A stretch of 64,000 nt of DNA from Acanthopleura granulata (taxonomy: Eukaryota; Mollusca; Polyplacophora; Chitonida; Chitonidae): contig JABBOT010000013.1 in assembly GCA_016165875.1 (NCBI GenBank), positions 9,869,478 through 9,933,477 of the forward strand. Reading direction: 5' to 3'. The notes under the pieces were generated by a model. That model was given only the letters and a program-made list of their open reading frames with translations. It made no database searches and was not told the origin of the DNA. The translations under genes were made by a program, and so were the position numbers. Position 1 is the first letter of the stretch, and every line of letters starts with the position of its first letter. Below, piece after piece: positions 1 to 13,245 of this stretch.

Positions 1-224
1 TCATGTGTGAGTTGACCACATCGGTGAGAGGTGCGGGGTCAGAACGCCGCATTGGCGCACCAACCCCCTCAAACACGAAGGCCCCTCATACATGTATAAG
101 ACAAAGCTTCTTGAGTACAGCTTTAAACACTTGTCCCCTAAATACACAAGAAAAAACAATATGGGAATGATCTTTGTTATGATAATTACATGTACAACAC
201 ATGATTTTTACATGAGATGATCTG

Positions 225-362
225 TCAGCAAACCTGTGGACCATCGTGGGTCCTTCCCCCCATCCCAAAGCCCTGCCCAGTTTCCCGCGACCATGACTCT
301 GGCCACAAGCGTGTAAGTGAAATATTCTTGAGTACAGTGTAAAACACCAATCAAATAAATCA
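225..362 (+). mobile_element. 5'-truncated tRNA-SINE
   Basis: Begins within GTCAGCAAACCTGTGGACCA and ends TTCTTGAGTACAGTGTAAAA CACCAATCAAATAAAT, the characteristic 3' end of this family. Confidence 0.8.
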
Positions 363-1879
363 ATGCATATGTAGAAAATATTAGTAACCAGCTTACAACC
401 GAAAATGTTTCTCTCATCGTGTCGAAATACAGCATGTACATGTAGAATCTGACAGTTATAAATAGGTGCATTTCTGTTTCTTTAATTATTCTTTTTTATT
501 TTATTTTTTAATATTCATCCGTTTTGGATATTCTACCCCAGGAAATGACATCAGGTTAACGTGACACAGACAAGCTGGATAGGGAAATTCAAACACTTTA
601 TAATTTCAACCAAGTCATATATACGACAGAGTAATGAAAACCAGATTGACTCCCAAACTCAGTTATGTCACCCAGTTTTCTTGGACATAAAGGTGAAAAA
701 AAGTAAAAATACACAGTTCCCTTCCAGTGTACAAGTATAGTACAACATAACTGTAAACATGCACACAAACTTACATGCACATTTATTCATTTACTCATTT
801 AATGCCGTACTCAAGAATTTTTCTGTTAAAAGACAATTCATAAACTTTATACATGTATGCTAACATAAGACATACAGTGCCACTCTGACAATATTGGAGC
901 CTTACTGTGGCCACACACACTATACATGAATGAGGTGTAACATGTGTACTTTCACATTCCGTTTGAATGAATGTTGACTGAAATTCCAAATACTTCTTTT
1001 TCGAAGTCAGTTTCACAGAAGGTCGCAGTGTACATTTAAGAAATCAGACCACGATAAATGCAATTTGAACTATCTTATTGTTTTTCATGAGAGATGACAG
1101 ATTTCTGAAGACAAGAGGGTCTGTATAAGGACCATTATCTGTGGTACATGAACATGCTAATTCAAAATTTCAACGGCTGAAGAACTTATTTTTTTCTGTC
1201 TAAAATGTGATCAATGCTGTTCAAAATTCAGCTGAAAGCATGTGGGCATCAAGGGAGATAATCCTTCTAAACTGTAATTTTTGACATGAGAGTGAGTTCC
1301 CCTGAATATTGTTACTGAAAGAAACTTGAAACCATAACAGCTACTACATGCAAGTCATATTCGCATCTCATGCTGTGTGCTGATACACTCGCCACAACAG
1401 GTCAGATGTGGTCAAATTAACACTCGGTCATGGGCGAGTTCCTGTCACAACCTCTGAAGTTTAAGGCTGGAGATGCTTTCTATAACTAATAACGTGACAA
1501 GATTTTAAATTAACACAATCTACTTGGTATTTTTCCTTTCCAGATTGTTTCACTAGAACTTACTGTGAATAGGAGGGATAAGAGCTCCTTTACATTTGAA
1601 GTATACACCATCAAATGAAAATTAGCACTCAACTCTAGCGCACTGCGAGATGTCGCAATATTTTCACTAAAAAAAACGACAGCCATCTGAAATGCAAATA
1701 TTGCTTATTGTAAGACCAATAAATCTGCAAGTGTATAATGAGATATTAAGAATAATAGGCTCTTTATTTTCTGAGGGTAATACAATTCAGTCAATTACTG
1801 ATCTTCCCCGAGGCTTTCCACAAACACCGTCATAAACACTGACACAATGTTGACTGAATTAAATACGAAAGATATTTAT

Positions 1880-2142
1880 TTCTTTATTTATTTGATTGGT
1901 GTTTTACGACGTACTCAAGAATATTTCACTTATACGACGGCGGTCAGCATTATGGGGGGAGGAAACTGGGCACAGCCCGGGGGAAACCCACGGCCATCTG
2001 CAGGCTGCTGGCAGATCTTCTCACGTACGGCCAGAGAGGAAGCCAGCTTGAGCTGGTCTTGAACTCACAGCGACCGCATTGGTGGGAGGCTTCAGGTCAT
2101 TGTGCTGCAATAGAGCGCTAACCGACTGAGCCACGCAGGCCC
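1880..2142 (-). mobile_element. Near full-length tRNA-SINE
   Basis: In + orientation it runs from ATTTATTTGATTGGTGTTTT through ATTTCACTTATACGACGGCG to the tRNA-like head, ending CCGACTGAGCCACGCAGGCC. Box B complement GACTTGAACTC-like GTCTTGAACTC and a box A complement are present. Confidence 0.92.
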
Positions 2143-3943
2143 CCTACTAAAGATATCATATTTCAAAAAATATATGGTAAAATGAGGTAGAGCTATTTCT
2201 AAGCTGGATATGGGAACTATGTACAGTTACTGTAAATGTTCAACATTTTCAATAATTAAAGCAGTTTTTAAAGGCTGGTGAATGCTTACGGTTATTCACA
2301 CATCTGCAAATCCATGGAAGGAATCAACAATGAAATCGAGTTCTGGTGAAATAATTGGCTCATTCTTCTTGCTGACTGCATGGAAGTAGACCAGCACCTC
2401 TGCTTATTCAGTCAGTGTAACTCAACCTACCCTTCAAACTCAGCCATAATTTGAAGTTTTTTTATTAACACCTATTGACAATTTTTTTTTTTAATTTTCC
2501 TCTCTTGTCACTTTTGTGACTTTTTTCCAAAAAAAAGCCTGGTCCTTTTTCATAACAAAGTAGATAAAAAAGTCCCTACTAATTTGCAGGTATCCCAATT
2601 TTCTGATACATGAACGTGTAAGGTTAGGTAGAACATTTTGGCGAAAACCGACCAACCCTTCAAAAAAGGGCCTACTGAAATGTTTTTACTGGTATTTATA
2701 TTTGATCTGGATCAAACAGATTTGTTGGAGACAAGGTGGACGAATATGAATCACTGACTCAGTCACAGACTGCTGAACCAGGATCACAAGTAATTAACTA
2801 GTGCGGCCCATGATCTCACAATATGTACAAATTAGAGTCAACCAGAAGTTGACAATGACAAACTGTTAACATCTGTTTGAAGTATGAAATAGAAATGTAC
2901 ACTTGAGAGAAACACATGACCATGAAGGGTATTGTCTCAAATATTTGCCTAATAACTGCTGATGTACATGTAAGCTACTTGACAAGGGAAGCAGTTGGGG
3001 AAAAAAACCCACAAACGTCACTACAGTGTCAACACCATCATCGCATGTGCATAAAATTGGACTTGCCATAATTCGCCACTGTCATTAATACAAGCCCCAC
3101 TTTCGCTTTTTGTCAACAGTAGTTGTCTTGTGACGAACAAAAAGTAGCAGTGCAAACATGTGAAAGCAAGGAAGCAGACAAGTGTTCAGCTTTCTTCAAC
3201 TTAACGATTACTGATCCAGGTAAGTTGGATTTTCTTCTTGGGACCATTTCAGTCCATCAACACCAGATGAATGTAATGGAATCTGTCAATGTACATGTAG
3301 TTCATGTCCAATACTGCTGAAATTTCCAACTAAGGCGTAACTCCACACATTTCACTTCCTCCCAGCGAGCGACTGCTAACCTAACAACAATCTTTCTTCG
3401 AAATTAAACATAAAATGGCAAACAAAACAAAACATGTTGCCTCATCAACCAGTGCAAAAACTGAGTTGCTGTAGATCCAGGAGGTTTTACAAAGGCTGAT
3501 TACAACAATTGTTGCTCCATACATTATATTTTTGGCCCAATAAATTGTTTCAACTTTACTGTACATCTCTACAGATTTCTTAGACATTCTTCATATGAAC
3601 TGATAAATGCAATAGAATCTTTTTAAGTCTTTTGATGAAACTGTAGCCTGGCAAGTCAGTATTTAGTTTGATTTAGTTTCTGCTTTTCCAGGTAACACCT
3701 TGCTCTCCTCTCGGAATTTGACCGGGGTTACTTTGGATTTCAGTCATCAAAATACTTGTCCATATAGATGAGCTGATATCCAAAACCATTGATATTTTAT
3801 ATCATTCTACCTAGAACTGATTACATATCCATGTTTTTATTTCTACTTTTTCTCCTTCTGGGACAAATGTACATACTAGATATCAGAAATTGCTGAAAAT
3901 AGACCTCATTGGTTAACTTAAAAAGAAAAAGACAACACTAGAC

Positions 3944-4535
3944 CAAATGTATATATGTATCGATAAAGAATCCCATTTAGAGTTTAAAAAACGTCACTTT
4001 TTATTTTTGTGATATACATGTAGGATGATATCGCTGTGAAAATTACTTGTAAGGATAACACCCACATGAGGAAAACTGTATAGGTCGCCATGCTCTTAAT
4101 TTTAACCAATCAAGGGTAAGATATTTCTACCACCCGAAAAAGCATCTGTTTCCACTCTGATGCCACCCATTCCTAGTTCACCATTTTGCAATGTAGCAGT
4201 GGTATTAAATCAGCTATTTTCCTTCTGATTACGAAACAATTCTGATATCCTTCAAAGCCATTTACAACGAGAAAGTGATAGTGGAATGCTATTATTTTTA
4301 TTCCCCACCTCTCAACCTTCTAATAATACAGGAGAACGTACTTCACACAACAAACGATGTCTCGCCTCATTCCGGTTTCTCTAAAATGGTGCATCCCAGA
4401 GCTTTGTAAGAATTTATGATTAAAGTGTGGATTATAGAGTTACCATGTACATCATCAAAAAATGCCTATGCTCGTAGTGGCCTATGTGGGCCACTCGTGT
4501 GCAATGACTTAGGTTACAGAATTTGTTACCTTTTC
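3944..4535 (+). repeat. ~600-bp dispersed repeat, copy A
   Basis: Shares in order with 15808-16455: AAATGTATATATGTATCGAT, CACTTTTTATTTTTGTGATA, AGATATTTCTA, CCTAGTTCACCA, TTAAATCA-CTATTTTCCTT and AATGACTT-GGTTA near the end. It is non-coding as far as I can see, and of unknown class. Confidence 0.85.
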
Positions 4536-4924
4536 TATTAATTGAACTACATGTAGGACAAATTTGGTGTCCAGCCTAGGTTAACAGTTGTGTTCTACTT
4601 GTTTTGTTTTTATTTCGGTTGTTTGTTGTGTTGCGGTTGTATTGCTTCTTGTGTATTATGTTTTTTGGGGTTTTTTTTTTTTTTTTTTTGAGTATCGTTT
4701 TCTTCCACTTTCTTCAAAACAAGACAAAAAAAAAAAACAAAACAAAACAAACGAAGGCTGTGTGCAACCTATAGGCAAACACTGGACTATATGATCTTTG
4801 AATTATCATCCCTACAGGCTATAGTAAATTACAGTACAGTACGCACCTCTTAATCTCCTATGCCACGCTAGTAATGTAGTCTCCACTGAAAATTGGGAAG
4901 ACTAACCCGACTAATACATGTGTG

Positions 4925-5128
4925 CAAGGCAGATTTCGCGCGGAAGAGACCACGTGACATCTGAGGGAATTTGAACCAATCAGAGTCGGTGGCGGTAGAG
5001 AGTTCGGTCAGCTGTCAAAAATAACAAAATGGAAGAAAGAGAAAGTGCTATCTTGCCAGTGTAGGGAATGAAAATAAGAAAATCTGCAAAACTGAAGAGT
5101 GCGCAGACGGATTTCTGACCGATCTGGG
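4925..5128 (+). promoter_or_regulatory. Candidate promoter with noncoding first exon
   Basis: Locally CpG-richer than its flanks: TTTCGCGCGGAAGAG (ETS-like), then CACGTGAC (4951-4958; E-box), then CCAAT (4976-4980). An ATG at 5029 opens only 11 codons. A donor-like CTGG|GTAAGA is at 5127/5128. This could be the start of the SLCO transcript with a 15-kb first intron, or of an unrelated RNA. Confidence 0.35.
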
Positions 5129-5850
5129 TAAGAATGTGTTTGATTTCTCTACAATCTTTCTGTAGGTGAAAATGAATATGTCTCCGTGTGTAAATTTTCG
5201 AGGAAACGCGGGTAAGATATCTGCATATACATGTACATAGTTGATGATAATGTAAATGAATGATCCTGCTTATGTCGAACAAACTTCTATCCAGTGTGTG
5301 TGGAACTTCACAGTAAACATGCCCAGTATTAGTGAGCTTTTAACAGAAACGATCACAATGCTTTTTTCATTGTATTGTGTTGTACTAGTTTGTATGACCT
5401 CAACACCATCAAAACGGTAGTTAAAGCATCAAACACAGGCTGTGTATTTTGAATCAAGAGGCGTTTGTTTACCTTTTTTTGAACCTTGAACTGTCCATGT
5501 ATATGTATATCACAACCCGTAGACTGCTTTGTTTTGCGACCCTCAAGTCAGCCAGTTAGGATAAGTACTCCTCACTTATTTTTGGGTGCCACAGCGGTCA
5601 GATTTTCATCAGAAGCTGGTAAGTTGTTTTAAAGGTGACAGAAACTATACATGTACCTGAAACTTCTACAAAATAAGCATCTTTGGACATCTGGACATCA
5701 TTGATTTTTCTCCACACCACTTAAAAAAGTGCCATGCATGTTTTAGGGATGTTTATGTTAAGATCATGGCCTACATTGATTATTTTCCCAAAGAGCCAAA
5801 CTACATTGTAAACATAAACTACCAAGGCAGTACATGAACTAGCCAGGTAA

Positions 5851-6152
5851 GCACATGGCATTTCTACTACACTACAACGCCATGGAAAGGTCCCACTGAT
5901 GATGCAAACTCGGTCGCCTACTGTCCCGCTTTCAGGTAACCAGTTCGGCTCTGCTTCTATGTTGCATTTTCCTCATTAGGTTGGGAGCTTTGCATCTGCT
6001 ACAATCTTCAACCCCTTCCAAGGAGAAAAGTGCAACACAAAAGCAGAGCTGAAGTGGTCAGATGAAAGCCGGACGGTAGGTGGCTGAGTTTGCATCATTA
6101 GTATTCAATGGGACCTTCCCATGGCGTTGTGGCATAGATGAAAGGCCATGTG
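5851..6152. repeat. Foldback element with ~130-bp arms
   Basis: The left arm (about 5851-5980) and right arm (about 6020-6152) are inverted copies. CACATGGC, ACAACGCCATGG, AAGGTCCCA, GATGCAAACTC, CTTTCA, GCTCTGCTT and GTTGCA all recur in reverse-complement order on the right arm, with about 85% pairing by eye. The loop is roughly 40 bp. It is compatible with a MITE or foldback transposon, or with an RNA hairpin if transcribed. Confidence 0.85.
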
Positions 6153-7570
6153 ATTATTTGGTTATACATGAACCTGCTGTTGTTTCTTCTGCAGTGTAAA
6201 TATCACCAGAAACATATCTGAAAGCCACTAAGACAGCCTGTGTTTTATGCGATGTTGATTTTCACTACAGCTGCATGTAGTTGTTTTTTTTCGTTTCATT
6301 TTGTACTTATGCCCAGTCATGTTTTAATGTGCCCCTCTGGTACCTAAATCAGGGCCTCAGAAACAGTCTACTAGTTTTGAGGCACAGTCCAACTTTGGAT
6401 TTACACATGCAGACATATCTCTTAAAATTGCTGTTAATAGATCTAAGTTTCATGTTTTGTAGTGGTCAGAATGACATCTCTTTGTGCATGCCGCATATTG
6501 TTGTCAGTTATCAATGAACAAACAGGACATCAGGGTGTTTTTACCCTAGAAAAGTTTGCAATGGATGTGATAACATCTTAATTATATGACTACATTGTGC
6601 ATTCACCAGAGTTGCTATTTAAGCCTACTGAGGTGTAAAAACAAGACATGTGTAACAATTACTATAGGCCACAATATCTATGCATGTTTTATTTATATAT
6701 TTCTTTGGCCTCTGACTATGATAAAAGTTTGACTCATGGTGCCCCCCCCCCCCCAAGCCCCTGTAATTAACACTAGGCTATAAGGCCTAAGACATCATTT
6801 CAGGAAATGAGGCCAATCCGTATTGTTGCAAATCACAGGTCAAGATGCAGCTGTCAGACATTAACTGCATTTTTGGAGAAAAAAGTCAGTCAAGCAGAAC
6901 AGCCCCAGTATCAGGATACTACTTTATACCTTTGTTCTTCATTTACAAGAAGGAAATGATAAAAGTGCATGGTATGTACCCCAGTATTGGGATATTTTAA
7001 GGAATGTATGTACCTGTTAAAACCGGTGGATATATCGCTATTAAAAATCAAACAATAGTACTACATCCATAAGATCAAAAACTTTTTATGTTGTGAGGGC
7101 TAAAGAAGCGTACTTTTTTTGTAGATATGCACCCATGTATTAATTATGGCTCAATAAAACAGAATTCTGTGTGGCACACAGTTTAACAGATTTGAAGATT
7201 TGGGTTAAGATTGCCTTATCAGTTAAAAGGCAGGAAAACAGCACTGACTGACTGCACTAGCTAAGCTACAGACATGTGCAGAATTCACTTTCACTGTATT
7301 AAAATAACAACCCAAGTACAGCTTACAGCCCTACATGTAAGTGTGAAACTTATTAACTTTTATGTTTTATACATGTATGTAAATGTTCAATCAAGCCATT
7401 TTGCATGAAACTTTAGCAGCACATTATCAAAAATAAATCCTTTCAGACAAATGCTGTTGCTTTACTAATACTGTATTTGTGTAGTCAATTAAATATATCA
7501 GATAGTTCCTTTATTTTTATTTATTTATTTGTTACAATTTCTGTTTAATCATGAAAAAATTTATAGGGGT

Positions 7571-7745
7571 TAAGACTGCCTCAAGCTGGCTTTCTCTGTG
7601 GTTGTACATGAGAAGGTTTTCAGCAACCTGCAGATGGTTGTACATATTGGTTCCCCCTGTGCTCTGTCCGGTTTTCCTCCCACCGCAGTAGAAGTGAAAT
7701 ATCCATGAGTATGGTATAAAACACCAATCTTGTAAATTATTAAAT
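7571..7745 (+). mobile_element. 5'-truncated tRNA-SINE
   Basis: Contains AGCTGGCTTTCTCTGTGGTT, AACCTGCAGATGGTTGTA, CTCTGTCCGGTTTTCCTCCC and ATAAAACACCAATC, lacking the tRNA head. Confidence 0.8.
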
Positions 7746-9606
7746 ACCCAGGGTACATATGCATGTGCTACAGAGCTGCCAATAACATACTGACCAGCTA
7801 AAGGTAGAATGCAGGTGAGCCAGCTGGTACGTAAATATAAATATGAACCTGACCACGGATGGAGCCATATGTCACCCACTGTGTCACCTGCAGCTAGGAC
7901 AGTGACCTTAGGCTGACCTATAATGTGTGGCGTAAAGTAGGTACATTTTCCAGTGGCCAGGATTACCTTAACTCTTGTCCCCCCAACCTCAAGGTACATT
8001 CGACGCCCAGCTGACCAACCAGTCTTAATCCAGTTTTCTGCTTAGCCTTTAATCACACCTGCACGTAGGTGATAAACCACAACTGCTAACTGCGTCGGTA
8101 CTCTGAGTTAACACCATTGTCGCCTGTGTGAGAGAGAACCTACTGGTTAAGACAGGATACCTGTGCGTGTGTCATAGGAGATACAGGTAAGCCTGTGATG
8201 ACGCTTCATGGGCAGCCAGCCGGTCGGGCTGATGGAGCCGTTATCCATGTGACATTCATCAGATCTGGCGGAAATCTCAACGCAGCTTTCCTAGAAAGTT
8301 CTATACATGTACACATACCTAAGTGGCTTAGTCTTCATGATCGACATTTCGATTTTTATGTTCATATAAACAGGAGACATTGTTCCTTTCTGTAATCATA
8401 GTATTTTATTGGTTTCCTTTTTGCTGGAATTTCTTTTTTTCTTTTTTGGTTTTCATTATATAAAACAGCAAGATTTTGGCTCATGGAATTACGTGTACCA
8501 GAAATAAAAACTAAGTATTTAATGTACATGTACATATGCTCTGTTATCTGGCAGTCCAGGCTGTATACACATGTGTTATGCAGTGACTATGGTATGTTAT
8601 ACATGTATCTTAAAAGTTACCATTGTGTTTGTTGAATATATCCTGCAGAGTTGGTAAAACAATGGTGATTGAACTGTTTTAAACCCAGACAAAGGCCACA
8701 TACCTGTATCAATGCACAGTTGGGGGTTCAGGCATTAGACATGCATGTATTGTATATTTATGTACCAGTTCTGGTTATATCCATATATGAACCCTACAAT
8801 GTATGTTGCACGCTGTGCGTTAAACATTCCTTCTTGTACCATCCTTTGTTGTGAGTAGCTAACATGTAGGCCTTTTATGGGCCAGGAGAGGTTTTCCATC
8901 TGGCCATGTGTTAACCTTATGTTATAGATCACTCAAAATTCTACCCCGGAAATTCCAGATTTTCACAATTACAAGAACATGTGTTTATATGAACTATATG
9001 CGGTGCCAGTGATAGGGTGTTAGACGTAACGGAAACAGTCGAGTCTTATATACCTTTACTTATACCAATACCTGAGAACTTTTCACTTATATGAATGAAT
9101 GGGGACCCATTTATGCAATACATATATGTACAGATGTATGTGTAGATGCCAGAGACTATATAGCACCCAGTGTAAAACAACCCATCTTTGGCAAGTTACT
9201 AACAAACTTTCCAACATTCATGTCACATACCAGTGCATGTTACTTCATTTTGTTTAGAAGCAAGTGCTCTCCAACACACGTCTAGAAACACCACACAAGA
9301 GATCAGAGTTTTTAAAAACAATGGAAGCAAGGAAATTTTGAAAAATTCACTGTCCGAGTATGGGATTGAACTCACATCTTTGGTGGCTTTAAAGCTGCCT
9401 GTACCAAATTAAAAGCAGTACAAGCACCTTAAATCCTCAGCCTCAACCTGTCCCTGCCTCCATTACAGTCTGTTGGGACTAACATACCTGTATTCACCTG
9501 CACAGGTAAATGTTCTGTTGGACTAAAATTGGCGAATGGTGCAATGTGAAAGGAAAGCAAGGGTAAAATAGGTTGCAACTTTAAACTTTAGAAAAAGTAA
9601 ACGGGA

Positions 9607-9639
9607 GAGGAACAATGCTTTGTTTCAGCATTGTTCCTC
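9607..9639. repeat. Perfect 13-bp-stem hairpin
   Basis: GAGGAACAATGCT, a 7-base loop TTGTTTC, then AGCATTGTTCCTC. A 13-bp perfect stem this compact is unlikely to persist by chance in AT-rich DNA, but no gene context is visible. Confidence 0.7.
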
Positions 9640-10847
9640 AGTCTTGGGCCCATCTTTTATTGTAATAATCTGATGGTAATCTCTTGTCAACATGTTGAAT
9701 CGGTTCGTGACCAAATGTGGCAATATGACTGCTTCTATACATCAATACACATGCAATAATCTTGCACATGGTAATTCTCTCTACCTGGCCTACATGTTCA
9801 TGACATGCATTATACACATCCATGTACCTACCATCAGTGTCCAACAGATCTACAATTTGTCTGCCTTCATGTGGCAAAAAAATGTAACAAGAACAGAGCA
9901 TAAAATCTCTCTAACTTAATGCTGTTTTTGAGCTTGTAGAATCATGTAGAATCTGAAATAAGAACTTGCAGAATGAATTGTGAGTGAGGTTAAAGAACTG
10001 AACTGTCAGCATATATCTAGTTCTTCAACCTTTTCAACCATCTCTGCAACCAATATTTTGGAACTTTCTGAGAAAACTCTGGAATTATAGAGAAGTAATT
10101 TTCTAAGCTTTATGAAGCTCGCATCTTCGATCACACAAGCGAATCATTTGTATTGGCATTTTCATAATTAGTAATTATTCATTTTCATAATTAGTAATTT
10201 TTGTGCATAAATTATTTATTAATTATTTATATTTATTTGATAAAAATTTGGGGAAAATGTGCTTTGGTGGTTGGAAAGGTTGAAGATTTACAGTATGCAG
10301 TTTCCCACATTAGATATTTGCATTGTACTTATTCCAATTGTCATCTGCTTTTGCTCTATATTCATTTCACAACCCAGTTCAACACTTGTTACATTATAAT
10401 ACAGCACCTGACCAGAATTATACATTGTACACTGTACCAGCGGTCCGTGGTACAACTACCCTAAATGACCTAATATTTCATCCATCATGTGACATGTAAG
10501 TTGCTCATATTTTCCTAATTCTTTCTCATGATTTCAGCAAGGTGTTGTGACGTGTGTCTAGAAGGGAGGTTGATAACTTGCAGGGAAAAATGTAGTGATT
10601 AGTTTTGTGTGTAATGTTTTGCAACATTTATTTGCCTCTTAAAAGTGCACTGTTTGAACGAAATCTTTGGTCATGTACAGTAACCCCATCTTGTACAAAT
10701 TTGGGACACGGTTTAACTACAAAGACGATCTGAAGTAGTTGATTATGGCCTACTTGTAGGTTTACAGATTAGTTCTGGTAAACAAGTTTGATGTGAGTCC
10801 AATTTATAAACAAGATGCAGGTTAGATTGATCATAGTCACATGTTCA

Positions 10848-11005
10848 TTAAATACGACAGTAGCCAGCATTATGGTCTGAGGAAACGACAGTAGGCAGAG
10901 CCTGCAGGAGGCCCACAACCATATGCAGGCTGCTTGCAGTCACCTTCCCACATAGAACCCATAAAGGAAGCCAGCTCACAACGACCACATTCGTGAGAGG
11001 CTCTC
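10848..11005 (-). mobile_element. Partial tRNA-SINE next to a full copy
   Basis: From AATACGACAGTAGCCAGCAT to CGACCACATTCGTGAGAGGC. It has neither tail nor complete head. It abuts the full-length copy starting at 11011. Confidence 0.8.
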
Positions 11006-11010
11006 GAGTA

Positions 11011-11260
11011 CTATTTATTTATTTGATTGGTGTTTTATGCCGTGCTCAAGAATATTTCACTTATACGACGGCGTCCAGCAAACGGTGGGAGGAAACTGGG
11101 CACAGCCCGAGGGAAACCACTCGCAGGTTGCTGGCAGACCTTAATTCCCATGTACGGTCGGAGAGGAAGCCAGAATAAGCTGGACTTAAACTCACAGCGA
11201 CGACATTGATGATGGTTATTACACAATGCAGGCGCGCTATCCCACTCAGCCACGGAGGCC
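11011..11260 (-). mobile_element. Full-length tRNA-SINE
   Basis: Starts CTATTTATTTATTTGATTGG and ends CACTCAGCCACGGAGGCC. Its tRNA-like head is complete. A further head fragment (GGCCACGGAGGCT) lies at about 11300-11314. Confidence 0.92.
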
Positions 11261-12978
11261 GGCCGCCTCCTCCCAAGTACTGCACTAGCAAGCTGGTCCC
11301 TCGGCCACGGAGGCTATTGAACGCCATCGGTGCCACACATTGACCTTAGAATATTATATGTACATGTACAACGGTTAGACCTGGTAGACCGCCAGATATC
11401 TGTGATTGTCTCCTTATATGAAAAAAAAGACTTGTTGATCGATCCAGCAAATCTAAAGGTCTCCTGTGTTCTCATTAGACTATTTTTTGATTAGCAAACA
11501 GAAATTAATTGACTTAAATTGTACAGGTATGCTTTTTTTTTTTTTTTTTTTTTCACGAGTGCCGTGTCAACAGGCCCTAGATCTAACATTGTGTAACTGT
11601 TGACACACACCTCCAGTGGTTGTAGAACTAGATACATGCGCGCTGTGATCTACAGGTACATACAGATGACATTATCGGATGACCTGTGGGGATCAAGCAG
11701 TATCATCAGAACGGGGATTCCTTTGCCCGTCTGTCATCTATCACCGGCTGATCAAAGGTACATGGACAATGTAGGTGTGTGGGGTCGTTGAACACTAGCC
11801 CCTAAAAAGTGCCGGCAGACAGCGTGTGTTTGTATCTGTGGCTGTGGAGTGAACCAGATGTGCGAAGCAAGATGGGGTGACTTCACCTGTGTTCTGGCTG
11901 TGCAGCATTTACTACTGATTCCATTGACCTGCATAATTAACCTGCACTTACATGTATAAACAACTTTGACACGATCCTTAGTAAACATACATGTATGCAG
12001 TTGTACAGGAACTTGCACACAGTGCATCTAGAGTATTTGCATTTGATTATGAAGAACTTTTGATCTTCATACATGTAATATTGTCCAGTATTGACCAGTA
12101 AGGCTTGCTTAACTGACCAAGTGGTCTCCGATGTCTATAATCAGTTCAGTCCACTAATTGCATCGTTCACAACATGTAGCTCTGAGCCAGTTATATTAAC
12201 GCAGACATATGTAGATCTTGCATGCTATCCCAGCTATTGATTATGGCTAGACTACTAATTTACGCGTTTCTCCCAACGTTTTTTTTGGTACAGGATGTAC
12301 ATGTACTGTAAGTAATTGAGCCAGGTGTGGTAATTACCTATAGGTTCTGTCCACAAACCGGGAAGCTGCAGTGAATGCTGGTATCTTCTTTAGTACAGCT
12401 TAATGCAAAATACAAGTCAGATTTAAAAATTACCAATCAAAAAACAAATATTCGTGTATATGTACTTTCATTAGAGCCCACAATAACAACAGTATTAACT
12501 ACTCCTTTTGAAGCACTGTGAAGTTAATTAATTAGTCATTTACACCGGTTTCACCTGATGGTGGTGGTAATACGGCTAATAAAATTCTGTTTGCGTTGCA
12601 GGGTATTGACCTTGGTGAGTGTCCTTATACACTGGTACACTGAGCCAGAGCTGTCGATAAATAATCTATAGTGTTACGTTGTTACACCTTTCTGGAAATG
12701 CAGAGATTTATCACGTCTGCAGTGTAGATCCAACATGGAACTATCGCCTGTATTGAACAGGCGGAGAAATTGTCAGAGCAACCACCTTTGATAGCTACAT
12801 GTCAATGTACCCCTCTTGTTACATGCTGGCATTAGAGACCCACCCAGCAACCACACTCGATGATGGCTGCTGATATGCAATCAGGTGCACGTGTACAGTA
12901 CATGTACCCATGTACTTGTCTTACTCCGTTTGTTGACACAGCCGTGTTGTTTTTGTCTGTCTCCTAAAAGTGCATCAG

Positions 12979-13245
12979 GGGGCCTTCGTGGCTCAGTGGG
13001 TTAGCGCGCTAGCGTAGTGCAGTGACCTAGAAGCCTTCCACCAATGCGGTGGCTGTGAGTTCAAGTCCAGCTCACACTGGTTTCCTCTTTGGCCATACAT
13101 GAGAAGATCTGCCAGCAACCTGCGGATCGGGTGGGTTTCTCCGGGCTCTGCCAACCTTCCTCCCACACCATAATGCTGGCCGCCCAGGAATAAGTGAAAT
13201 ATTCTTGAGTACGACGTAAAACATCAATCAAATAAATAAATAAAT
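12979..13245 (+). mobile_element. Full-length tRNA-SINE with target-site duplication
   Basis: The head GGCCTTCGTGGCTCAGTGGG carries box A (GTGGCTCAGTGGG) and box B (GAGTTCAAGTCC, 13057-13068) of a pol III promoter. The tail is (AAATAAAT)n. It is flanked by AAAAGTGCATC (12966-12976) and AAAAGTACATC (13246-13256), a target-site duplication with one mismatch. Confidence 0.94.

Larger units (their letters stand above)
363..7570. other. Left spacer, no coding exon seen apart from listed repeats
   Basis: Apart from the SINE at 1880, the dispersed repeat at 3944, the promoter-like patch near 4930 and the foldback at 5851, this is AT-rich DNA with short open frames only. No protein-like segment flanked by credible splice sites was recognised on either strand. 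A minus-oriented SINE-end fragment (ATGCCGTACTCAAGAATTTT) lies near 800-830. Confidence 0.6.

Noticed and set aside
7532..7999. 155-codon reverse open frame
   Set aside because: Part of it is antisense SINE; the rest (VGGTRVKVILATGKC...) resembles no family I know and has no flanking splice evidence.
12979..13070. Functional tRNA gene
   Set aside because: The box A and box B region is the head of a SINE; the remainder does not fold as a tRNA and the same head recurs in many truncated copies.
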